This document shows, one piece after another, positions 45,025 to 53,025 of a DNA stretch of 64,000 bases; within the stretch, counting starts at the first letter, position 1, and every line of letters starts with the position of its first letter. The stretch is from Vibrio coralliilyticus ATCC BAA-450 (GTDB lineage: Bacteria; Pseudomonadota; Gammaproteobacteria; Enterobacterales; Vibrionaceae). A model generated the notes under the pieces. That model saw only the letters and a program-made list of their open reading frames with translations. It was not told the DNA's origin and ran no database searches. The DNA lies in contig NZ_ACZN01000016.1 of assembly GCF_000176135.1 (NCBI RefSeq), forward strand, positions 558,001 to 622,000, in the 5' to 3' direction. The position numbers were made by a program, and so were the translations under genes.

Positions 45025-46950
45025 TTAAGCTTCGCTGCGACGGTCACGGCCATGACCACGTTCGCCACGGTAGTTACCACGGTGATCGCCACCACGGTTA
45101 CGATCAAAGCGACGTTCGCCATCACGACGGCCACCTTCGCGTCCACCACGACCGCCTTCACGGTTACCACGGTAGCCGCCTTCGCGATTGCCGTCACGGT
45201 TACCACGGTAACCACCGTCACGACGACCACCACCATCGCGACCACCACGACCACCATCACGACCGCCGCCACGACGTGGTTCACGGAAATCGTTGAAGTC
45301 ACATACTACGGCATCTACTTGTTTCTGGCGGATGCGTAGTTTGCGTAGTTTGCTAGCAGTTTCAGAAGACATTGCTTTTGGTAGCTGAACGTAAGTCTCG
45401 CCTTGTGCTAGTTTAATCGCACCGATTGAACCTTTAACTAGGCCAAGCTCGTTTGCCAATGCACCAACGATATCTTTAACCTGAACGCCTTGCTCACGAC
45501 CAACCTGAAGCTGGTAAGTATCCCAGTCTTGGTTGTTGAAGTTACGGTCACGACCACGACCATCACGGCCACCTTCGCGACGCTCTTTACGACGTTGCTT
45601 GTCACGCTCAATCGCTTCAATCATTGGGTCTTCGCCAATGTAGAATAGAGGGCGTTTGCCTTGCTGGCGCTTCAGTAGGATTGCTGCAAGCGTTGCTGCG
45701 TCAATCTCTAGTGCGTCTTGTAGCTTCTCTACAAGCTCACCGAATTTCTCAAGAGATTTGTGTTCTTTCTCTTGCTCTAGCTCAGCACCAAGTTTAACTA
45801 GACGAGCTTCTGCAACCTTGTCACGTAGTGGAAGTTGAATCTCTTCCATTGAAGACTTAGTCACGCGCTCGATAGTGCGAAGCATACGAATTTGGTTAGT
45901 GCGAACTAGAAGGATCGCTTTACCTTTACGTCCAGCACGACCTGTACGGCCGATACGGTGGATGTAAGACTCAACATCGAATGGGATGTCGTAGTTAAAT
46001 ACGTGTGTGATACGAGGAACGTCAAGGCCACGTGCTACAACGTCAGTTGCTACTAGGATGTCGATAACACCTTGTTTGATGTGATCAACAGTACGCTCAC
46101 GTAGAGACTGAGGAATGTCACCGTGTAGTGCAGACGCTTTGAAGCCGCGAGCACATAGCCAATCAGCAAGACGCTCAGTATCTTGACGAGTACGTACGAA
46201 TACGATTGATGCATCAGTCTCTTCTGTTTCTAGAAGACGAGACATTGCTTCGTCTTTCTCTACACCTTTAACAACCCAGAACTGCTGCTCTACTTTGTCT
46301 ACAGTGTGGTTTTTACCTGCAACGTCGATAGTGATAGGATCACGTAGGAAGCGCTCAACAATGTTTTTAAGCATTGGAGGCATAGTTGCAGAGAAAAGTA
46401 CACGTTGTGCTGATTCAGGAGCGTGCTCCATGATCTCAGTTACGTCGTCGACGAAGCCCATGTTTAGCATCTCATCCGCTTCATCAAGAACGAATGTGTG
46501 TACTTCGTCTAGGTGCAGACGTTCACGGTTGATAAGGTCTTGAACACGACCTGGTGTACCAACAACAATGTGAGCACCGTTCTTAAGTGCACGCATTTGG
46601 TCAACGATTGATGCACCACCGTAGATTTCAAGCACTTTAAGGCCAGAAATGTTTTGACCAAGGTTCTTTATTTCAGCAGCAACCTGAATCGCTAGCTCAC
46701 GAGTCGGCGCTAGAACGATGGCTTGTGGTTTACGCTGAGAAAGCTCAAGCTTGTTCAGAAGTGGTAGAGAGAAAGCTGCCGTTTTACCGGTACCAGTTTG
46801 AGCTTTACCTAGTGCGTCAGTACCTTCCATCAGGTGTGGGATAGCCGCTGCCTGAATTGGAGTTGGTGAAACGAAACCCATTCCGTCAAGTGCAGAAAGG
46901 ATAGAGTCGTTAAGCGCTAAGTCGCTAAACTGAATTACAGAATCTGTCAT
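45025..46950 (-). CDS. deaD: ATP-dependent DEAD-box RNA helicase
   Basis: A 641-residue cold-shock helicase of the DeaD/CsdA type, acting in ribosome assembly and mRNA turnover. The Q motif F-V-S-P-T-P-I-Q, Walker A A-Q-T-G-T-G-K-T, D-E-A-D, S-A-T and H-R-I-G-R-T-G-R-A-G-R motifs are all present. A DbpA-type RNA-binding domain (about 480-560) follows. The tail is low-complexity arginine-glycine-aspartate rich (G-G-R-D-G-G, R-G-N-R-E-G-G repeats, about 560-641). AGGA precedes the ATG. The long leader upstream agrees with cold-regulated translation. Confidence 0.95.
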   Translation of the reverse strand: MTDSVIQFSDLALNDSILSALDGMGFVSPTPIQAAAIPHLMEGTDALGKAQTGTGKTAAFSLPLLNKLELSQRKPQAIVLAPTRELAIQVAAEIKNLGQNISGLKVLEIYGGASIVDQMRALKNGAHIVVGTPGRVQDLINRERLHLDEVHTFVLDEADEMLNMGFVDDVTEIMEHAPESAQRVLFSATMPPMLKNIVERFLRDPITIDVAGKNHTVDKVEQQFWVVKGVEKDEAMSRLLETEETDASIVFVRTRQDTERLADWLCARGFKASALHGDIPQSLRERTVDHIKQGVIDILVATDVVARGLDVPRITHVFNYDIPFDVESYIHRIGRTGRAGRKGKAILLVRTNQIRMLRTIERVTKSSMEEIQLPLRDKVAEARLVKLGAELEQEKEHKSLEKFGELVEKLQDALEIDAATLAAILLKRQQGKRPLFYIGEDPMIEAIERDKQRRKERREGGRDGRGRDRNFNNQDWDTYQLQVGREQGVQVKDIVGALANELGLVKGSIGAIKLAQGETYVQLPKAMSSETASKLRKLRIRQKQVDAVVCDFNDFREPRRGGGRDGGRGGRDGGGRRDGGYRGNRDGNREGGYRGNREGGRGGREGGRRDGERRFDRNRGGDHRGNYRGERGHGRDRRSEA

Positions 46951-47259
46951 TGGGATCCTACTAAATTAATGTCAACAAAAGGTCCCACGAGCTCTACCAA
47001 TTCCATTACCAATCCAGTTCTTTGCTGAATCCGTTCAGATGCGGATAAGTCGTAAATCGCATCAAGCCGCTAGGGACATATCTAAGGGGGCGGAATTATT
47101 CCCTAAATGCACAAAAAAAGCCAGAAAAAATTGAAATACATCACATATTTTTCTCACTATTGATTAAAGCGAGTATTCAATGACCAAAAATAGTGAATAT
47201 ATGAATCTATTAGCGCGCAAAATAGTCGTTATTAACTTTCGAAACGGATAGGTAAATCA
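46951..47259. other. Divergent intergenic region holding the deaD leader
   Basis: This 309-bp region separates leftward deaD from the rightward amine oxidase gene. On the minus strand it can supply a long untranslated leader for deaD, as in other DeaD genes. I see no gene, no clear hairpin with a U-run and no named motif in it. The left half (deaD side, to about 47100) is less AT-rich than the right half. Confidence 0.35.
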
Positions 47260-48417
47260 ATGGATAGGAGAAGCTTTACTAAACTTTGCGGTTTGCTCGG
47301 CATTAGCGCTGCATTCCCGTTAAATGCAGCGCTCAAGTTACAACTAAAAAACAAAAGGGTAGGTATCATTGGGGCTGGTGCTGCTGGAATGTGTACTGGT
47401 TATCTGCTCAAGGAGCTTGGTGTTGAATATACCTTATTCGAAGCTTCATCAAGAATTGGCGGACGAATCAAAGAAGAAAACACATTCGCTGACTTTCCCT
47501 TATCATTGGGCGCAGAATGGCTGCATGTCGCGCCAAGTGAACTCGACCGTATCGCTCAAAAGCCAGCTAATGTTCGGCTTAGCCCATATCCAAAAACGGC
47601 CAAAGTTGCTTATTTTGAAGATGGAAACCTCTATGAGGGCGAAATCGGAGACTATCAGGATGCAAGATTTACCAACAGCAGTTGGCTTGGCTTCTTTGAG
47701 CAGTATCTATTACCAGAAATTAAATCTAATCTACTCTTCGACACTGAGATTACTCAAGTAAACTATGCTGACGCGGGCGTAGTGCTGACCGATAGCCTAC
47801 AGAAGCATTACAACTTTGATGTTGTTGTCGTCACTGTTCCACTCCCAATCCTTCGCAATGAACGCCTTCGCTTTCTCCCCCCACTTCCAGATTACAAGCG
47901 AGATGCGATCAATCAAGCTGCGTTCTGGGGAGGAATTAAGGTGTTTATTGAATTTAAGAACCACTTCTATCCGACGTTTTTGACCTTTCTCGATAGCGAG
48001 ACTGATGAAGGCCAGTATCTTTATTACGATGCTGCTTATGGCCACAAGAGCTCTAAGCACGTGATGGGCTTGTTTGCCGTTGGAGAGCATGCACGTCGCT
48101 ATCAAAGTCTCAATGACGTTGATCTGATCAATCAAATCCTTTCCGAATTGACCCCTGTTTATGGTGAGCAAGTTCGCAATGGTTATGTGAAGCACACAGT
48201 TCAAAATTGGAATGAGGAACCTTTTGTGATGGGTGCGTACCTTGCCGACAGCGCATCGTATCGCGGTCCGTCAAAATTGTTTAAACCTGTGAAGGATAAA
48301 GTGTTCTTTGCCGGTGAAGCCTACCACACCGATGAAGAGGATTGGGGCGGGGTACACAATGCTGCGCGGGCGGCGCGAAATGTGGTGGAGATGCTCACTC
48401 ACCATAAGTTTAATTAA
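47260..48417 (+). CDS. FAD-dependent amine oxidase, Tat-exported
   Basis: A 385-residue flavoprotein of the monoamine/polyamine oxidase family. A twin-arginine signal (M-D-R-R-S-F-T-K-L-C-G-L-L-G-I-S-A-A) predicts export in folded form to the periplasm. The dinucleotide fold is G-I-I-G-A-G-A-A-G-M and L-F-E-A-S-S-R-I-G-G-R (about 34-68). The C-terminal FAD motif F-F-A-G-E-A-Y-H is followed by W-G-G-V-H-N-A-A-R-A-A. The substrate is unknown, and at 385 residues it is shorter than most relatives. It has no clear operon partner. Confidence 0.85.
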   Translation: MDRRSFTKLCGLLGISAAFPLNAALKLQLKNKRVGIIGAGAAGMCTGYLLKELGVEYTLFEASSRIGGRIKEENTFADFPLSLGAEWLHVAPSELDRIAQKPANVRLSPYPKTAKVAYFEDGNLYEGEIGDYQDARFTNSSWLGFFEQYLLPEIKSNLLFDTEITQVNYADAGVVLTDSLQKHYNFDVVVVTVPLPILRNERLRFLPPLPDYKRDAINQAAFWGGIKVFIEFKNHFYPTFLTFLDSETDEGQYLYYDAAYGHKSSKHVMGLFAVGEHARRYQSLNDVDLINQILSELTPVYGEQVRNGYVKHTVQNWNEEPFVMGAYLADSASYRGPSKLFKPVKDKVFFAGEAYHTDEEDWGGVHNAARAARNVVEMLTHHKFN

Positions 48418-48657
48418 CGGCGTTTTCTATGGCGATATTTCAAAGCGTTGTGATTGCGGTTTTAGTATGAACAATCGATGATAAAAAGCTTCTACAATAT
48501 ACATTCAGTACATTACCTAGTACCATGTGGCGCAATAGATTGACTCCCAAAAATGGGCCCGCCACTACCTTGTGCCGATAGCTTATTGACTTGGGAACAA
48601 CATAGCGCCGCATGCGTTTGGCATTCGGAATAAAGAACGAATTAGTTAGAAGTTAAA

Positions 48658-50661
48658 ATGTTCCAAGATAATCCTCTACTGGCTCAACTTAAGCAGCAAA
48701 TCCAGGAAACACTTCCGAAGAAGGAAGGCACGATCAAAGCGACAGAAAAAGGCTTTGGTTTCTTAGAAGTCGACAGCAAGACCAGCTTCTTTATTCCACC
48801 TCCATACATGAAAAAATGTATGCATGGCGACAAAGTAAAAGCCATCATCCGTACTGAAAAAGAGCGCGAAGTGGCGGAGCCAGAAGAGCTGTTGGAACAA
48901 GGCGTTACTCGTTTTATCGGCCGCGTTAAGCTATTTAAAGGCAAACTGAATGTAACGCCTGATCACCCACAGCTTAAAAAACTCTCTTTGAAAGCTAGGG
49001 TCAAAAAAGGCCTGAAAAGTGACGACTTTAAAGAAGGTGACTGGGTTGTTGCGCATTTAATTCGCCACCCACTGAAAGGCGATAACGGCTTTTTTGTCGA
49101 AATCTCAGAGAAGATCACTGATGCGGACGACAAAATCGCACCTTGGTGGGTAACGTTAGCGCAAAATGATTTACCAAACAGTGAACCTGCAGGTATCGAC
49201 AACTGGGAAATCAAAGATGACGCGGAATTAGAACGTGTCGACATGACGCATGTACCGTTTGTTACTATCGATGGTGAATCAACCAAAGATATGGACGATG
49301 CACTGTACGCGAAGAAGACTGAATCTGGCGATTTTGAGCTGACAATTGCGATTGCCGATCCAACGGCTTATATCACGCCGGACAGCGATATGGACAAGGT
49401 CGCCCGAGAGCGCGGCTTTACCATTTATCTTCCGGGTCGCAACATCCCGATGCTACCGCGTGATTTGGCTGATGAGCTGTGTTCTCTGATTGAAAACGAA
49501 GAACGTCCGGCTCTTTGCTGTACAGTAACAATCAGCAAAGATGGTGTTATTGGCGATGACGTTAAGTTCTTCGCTGCGAACATCAAATCTCACGCACGTC
49601 TGGCTTATGATCATGTGTCTGACTGGCTTGAAACAGGTCAATCTGAAGCGTGGCAGCCAACGGAAGAGATTGCTGAAATTGTTCGTGACTTGTATGAGTT
49701 TTCTAAAGCTCGCGCTGAATGGCGTGAAACACACGCAGTAGTGTTCCCAGATCGCCCTGATTACCGATTTGAGCTAAGTGAAGATAACGACGTGGTAGCC
49801 ATTCATGCAGATATGCGCCGCTCAGCGAATCGCTTGGTTGAAGAATCTATGATTACGGCAAACATCTGTGCAGGTAAAGCGCTGAAGGCGAGCTTTGATT
49901 CAGGTGTATTCAATACCCACGCAGGTTTCAAACCAGAAAAGATCGCTGACGTGATTGAGTTGGTTAATCCTGAAGGTGAGTTGCCGTTTACTGCTGAAAG
50001 TGTGGTGACTCTGGAAGGGTTTGCGGAACTTCGTCGCTGGTTAGCAAAACAAGAGACTAGCTACCTCGATAACCGTATCCGTAAATACCAAGCTTACAGC
50101 GAAATTGGTAACCAACCTTTGCCTCACTATGCAATGGGCTTAGAGCTATACGCAACATGGACCTCTCCAATTCGTAAGTACGGTGACATGATTAACCACC
50201 GTATGCTGAAAGCGCACATCCTAGGTAAAGCGCCGGTACAAACAGCGGATGAAAGTGTTGGCGAAGAACTCGCACTGCATCGTAAACACCATAAGATTGC
50301 AGAGCGCAATGTTGGTGATTGGTTGTATGCCCGCACATTAGCTGAAGAACCGGCAAAAGAGACGGTATTTAATGGCGAAATCTTTGACGTGTCTCGCGCA
50401 GGTATTCGCGTTCGCCTGATTGAAAATGGTGCCGCGGCGTTTGTTCCAGGTTCCTTGATTCTGGCAAACAAAGAACGTCTTGAATGTAATGGTGAAGCGG
50501 GTACTGTATCTATCGATAAGGAAGTTATCTATCGTTTGGGTGATGTGGTTGAATTGGTATTGAATGATGTAAACCAAGAAACACGCAGTATTGTCGCGAA
50601 GCCAACTCAAGTCTTTGAAGACGTAAAGGCACCTGAAGCGGCAGAAACACCAGCGGAATGA
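48658..50661 (+). CDS. rnb: Exoribonuclease II
   Basis: A 667-residue processive 3'-5' exoribonuclease. Two N-terminal cold-shock domains (about 20-170) precede the RNB catalytic domain. Its metal-binding aspartates lie in [12 protein letters not shown] (about 204-215). A C-terminal S1 domain (about 565-645) follows, and a short acidic tail ends in E-A-A-E-T-P-A-E. Length is close to E. coli RNase II (644), which separates it from the longer RNase R. A strong terminator follows. Confidence 0.93.
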   Translation: MFQDNPLLAQLKQQIQETLPKKEGTIKATEKGFGFLEVDSKTSFFIPPPYMKKCMHGDKVKAIIRTEKEREVAEPEELLEQGVTRFIGRVKLFKGKLNVTPDHPQLKKLSLKARVKKGLKSDDFKEGDWVVAHLIRHPLKGDNGFFVEISEKITDADDKIAPWWVTLAQNDLPNSEPAGIDNWEIKDDAELERVDMTHVPFVTIDGESTKDMDDALYAKKTESGDFELTIAIADPTAYITPDSDMDKVARERGFTIYLPGRNIPMLPRDLADELCSLIENEERPALCCTVTISKDGVIGDDVKFFAANIKSHARLAYDHVSDWLETGQSEAWQPTEEIAEIVRDLYEFSKARAEWRETHAVVFPDRPDYRFELSEDNDVVAIHADMRRSANRLVEESMITANICAGKALKASFDSGVFNTHAGFKPEKIADVIELVNPEGELPFTAESVVTLEGFAELRRWLAKQETSYLDNRIRKYQAYSEIGNQPLPHYAMGLELYATWTSPIRKYGDMINHRMLKAHILGKAPVQTADESVGEELALHRKHHKIAERNVGDWLYARTLAEEPAKETVFNGEIFDVSRAGIRVRLIENGAAAFVPGSLILANKERLECNGEAGTVSIDKEVIYRLGDVVELVLNDVNQETRSIVAKPTQVFEDVKAPEAAETPAE

Positions 50662-50680
50662 TTCGATTCTTGATAAAACA

Positions 50681-50706
50681 AAAGGGCGCTCAAAGCGCCC
50701 TTTTTT
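50681..50706 (+). terminator. Rho-independent terminator after rnb
   Basis: AAAGGGCGCT / AGCGCCCTTT around a CAA loop, followed by a run of six T. Confidence 0.9.
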
Positions 50707-50733
50707 GATCGTGATTTACAGGGTTACATTAGA

Positions 50734-51087
50734 TTAATCTTCCCAGAAAACTGATTTAGGATCTTTGTCCACTTCACGCATAATGGCTGTAAGATCATGA
50801 CTTTGTGCTAGATAAGGGTAGGGCAACCAATTCTCTTCTTTCAATTCGTCAGCCATAAATAGCAGCCATGTACTGTGTTCCTCGTTCCATTGCACTTTAG
50901 CCACAGGCAACATGTAGTCACAATGGGCTGAATCCAGCAAAAAGTGCTGTTTAATGAACACGACTCCGTTATCCGTCACTTCATAACTCGCTTTGCCTAA
51001 CTCAGCAGGCAAGCTTTTATTACGCTGTTCACAAATGACTTGTGCGCGGCTCTCTACTTGTTTTTGCAGCAAACTGACCAGTCCCAT
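50734..51087 (-). CDS. DUF3024 family protein
   Basis: A 117-residue cytoplasmic protein. It opens with L-L-Q-K-Q-V-E-S-R-A-Q-V-I-C-E-Q-R-N and carries the A-K-V-Q-W-N-E-E-H-S-T-W-L-L-F-M-A-D block followed by W-L-P-Y-P, which I recognise as the DUF3024 pattern. Its function is unknown. It is convergent with rnb and divergent from the PstS-like gene. Confidence 0.75.
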   Translation of the reverse strand: MGLVSLLQKQVESRAQVICEQRNKSLPAELGKASYEVTDNGVVFIKQHFLLDSAHCDYMLPVAKVQWNEEHSTWLLFMADELKEENWLPYPYLAQSHDLTAIMREVDKDPKSVFWED

Positions 51088-51225
51088 ACCGGCTCCATTG
51101 TTTTCGCTAACCTATTCATAGTATGTACAAGAATATGAAGAGTCTGCATAGGTTTTCACAAAAATGTCATCTAATCGAAATATGATAGCGCCAGTTAACT
51201 TATCCGCATCAGATTGGAGATTATT

Positions 51226-52044
51226 ATGATTCGTGTTGCGCTGGCGGCAATATTGTCCTCTTCCTTACTCACTTTTCCTGCGCTAGCGAGTGAAGTCAAT
51301 GTGTCTGGTTCAACGTCCGTGGCACGCGTCATGGACGTTTTGGCAGAAGATTTCAACACCACTCACCCTGATACTTATATTGCTGTTCAAGGCATCGGCT
51401 CTTCAGCAGGTATCACTTTGCTTAAAAAGGGCGTGGCTGACATCGGCATGAGTTCAAGGTACCTAACTGAGAGCGAGCAGGATGAAACGCTTACGGTGAC
51501 TCCATTGGCGTTTGATGGTTTGGCGGTTGTCGTGAACAAGTCGAACCCGGTTCAGAATGTGAGCCGTGAGCAGTTGTTTGATATCTATAAAGGCAAAATC
51601 ACAAACTGGAAAGAGATTGGCGGTGCCGATCAGAAAATTGCCGTGGTAACGCGTGAAGCGTCTTCAGGCTCGCGTTACAGCTTTGAGAGCCTGCTGGGTT
51701 TGACAAAAATCGTCAACGGCCGCCAGGTCTCTGATATCAACCCAGACAACTTGGTGGTAAATAGCAATAGCATGGTGAAAACCATAGTGAACCACAATAA
51801 GCAGGCAATTGGCTTCATTTCGACTGGTTCTGTCGACAGCTCAATTAAGGCGATTCAATTTGAAGGTGTTGAAGCGAGCAGCCAGACGATTGCTAACCGC
51901 AAGTATGAGCTTTCCCGTCCGTTTCTTGTGTTATACAAAAAAGCAAACTTAGGTAAAGATGCCCAGTCGTTTATCCAATACTTGAAAGGTAAAGAAGCCA
52001 AAGCACTGATTAGCGAGTACGGCTACACACCAATCAGTAAGTAG
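51226..52044 (+). CDS. PstS-like phosphate-binding protein, without adjacent transporter
   Basis: A 272-residue periplasmic protein of the phosphate-binding (PstS/SphX) family. A signal peptide (M-I-R-V-A-L-A-A-I-L-S-S-S ... A-L-A) precedes V-S-G-S-T-S-V-A-R-V, the phosphate loop. G-I-G-S-S-A-G-I and T-R-E-A-S-S-G-S-R follow. GGAG seven bases before ATG 51226 settles the start. No pstCAB or phoU is nearby, so it is a solitary copy that may supply another Pst system or act in attachment or signalling. A terminator follows. Confidence 0.88.
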   Translation: MIRVALAAILSSSLLTFPALASEVNVSGSTSVARVMDVLAEDFNTTHPDTYIAVQGIGSSAGITLLKKGVADIGMSSRYLTESEQDETLTVTPLAFDGLAVVVNKSNPVQNVSREQLFDIYKGKITNWKEIGGADQKIAVVTREASSGSRYSFESLLGLTKIVNGRQVSDINPDNLVVNSNSMVKTIVNHNKQAIGFISTGSVDSSIKAIQFEGVEASSQTIANRKYELSRPFLVLYKKANLGKDAQSFIQYLKGKEAKALISEYGYTPISK

Positions 52045-52051
52045 TAGATAC

Positions 52052-52082
52052 AAAAAAGGAGAGCTTCGGCTCTCCTTTTTTA
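52052..52082. terminator. Bidirectional terminator with TTCG tetraloop
   Basis: AAAAAAGGAGAGC / GCTCTCCTTTTTTT closed by a TTCG tetraloop. It separates the convergent pstS-like and maoC genes and has U-runs on both strands. Confidence 0.92.
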
Positions 52083-52094
52083 AACTGCCAGTCT

Positions 52095-52787
52095 TTAAAA
52101 GTGCAATTGAATTACGGATACCACCACGGCGCCAGGGCGACGAACCCCTTCGATCTCGACTTTAATCTCGCGCTCTATTTCTATACCTTTGCGAATTGGC
52201 GTGATTTTCGATAGTCGGCTTACCGCACGAACTCGGCTATTGGCTTTAACTGGATACGGGAAACGAACCTGATTAAGACCAATATTCACCACCATTTTTG
52301 CCGTTGGGAATAACGAGTGGTCCGGATCGACACTGTCAGTTAATTTTGGCAGCATTGCTAGTGTCAAAAAACCATGCGCGATGGTCGTTTTGAATGGAGA
52401 TTCGCTTTCAGCACGCTCAGGATCGGTGTGGATCCACTGCATATCTTCCGTTACCTGACCAAACTGGTTAATACGCTCCTGAGAAATATCAAGCCAGTCA
52501 CCTGTATGAATAACTTCACCAAGTTTGTCTTGCAGTTCGTCAAACAGTTTTTGTGCTTCTGGCTTCAATTCAATAGGCTTTGGCTCAGCTTTAGGTGGCT
52601 CGACAGGTGCCTGCACTTCATCGTTGACTGCTGGACGTTGCAGATCTCTGAGGCGAGTAAACAGGTGGCGGTTGTTTGTCTTGTGTAAAAACTCACCCCA
52701 ATATTCACGTACAGCAGGAGAAACCCATTGCATGAGCTCTGAGTGCTGCTTATCACCACGATGTTTAAATAGGTCTGCGACTTTCAT
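52095..52787 (-). CDS. MaoC-family dehydratase (hot-dog fold)
   Basis: A 230-residue MaoC-like enoyl-CoA hydratase. An N-terminal helical extension (about 1-85) precedes the hot-dog domain. The conserved sequence D-M-Q-W-I-H-T-D-P-E-R-A ... I-A-H-G-F-L-T-L holds the catalytic aspartate and histidine. The C-terminus is the usual beta-strand pattern ending V-V-V-S-V-I-Q-L-H-F. It may supply 3-hydroxyacyl-CoA intermediates or act in fatty acid metabolism; its substrate is unknown. Confidence 0.87.
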   Translation of the reverse strand: MKVADLFKHRGDKQHSELMQWVSPAVREYWGEFLHKTNNRHLFTRLRDLQRPAVNDEVQAPVEPPKAEPKPIELKPEAQKLFDELQDKLGEVIHTGDWLDISQERINQFGQVTEDMQWIHTDPERAESESPFKTTIAHGFLTLAMLPKLTDSVDPDHSLFPTAKMVVNIGLNQVRFPYPVKANSRVRAVSRLSKITPIRKGIEIEREIKVEIEGVRRPGAVVVSVIQLHF

Positions 52788-52915
52788 ATAAACCTCAGAA
52801 ATCTTATATTGATAAAGGTCAACCCGTTAATTTTGAAATACTTCACAATTATGTGCAATGACTTTCGGGCGTACATGTGTTATCTCAAAGCGCTATTTCT
52901 TATATAAATCAAAGG

Positions 52916-52946
52916 TTTTCTAATAAAACATTATTTTATTAGAAAA
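52916..52946. repeat. 13-bp perfect inverted repeat, AT-rich
   Basis: TTTTCTAATAAAA and TTTTATTAGAAAA are separated by CATTA. It lies upstream of the tRNA-Ser promoter and downstream of nothing that needs a terminator (the maoC start is 129 bp to the left). It could be an operator or a small hairpin with U-runs on both sides; the role is not known. Confidence 0.5.
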
Positions 52947-53025
52947 TACAGTTTAGAGTATTTACACAGTAAACTTGCCTTCTTTTTGTCGTCTTTGTCC
53001 AAAAAACCAGATGGTTAGTTTGTCG

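Noticed and set aside
45052..45339. Long low-complexity open frames rich in threonine, valine and alanine on both strands over the deaD 3' end
   Set aside because: They are out-of-frame readings of the repetitive arginine-glycine-aspartate tail of DeaD, with no ribosome binding site and no protein-like composition.
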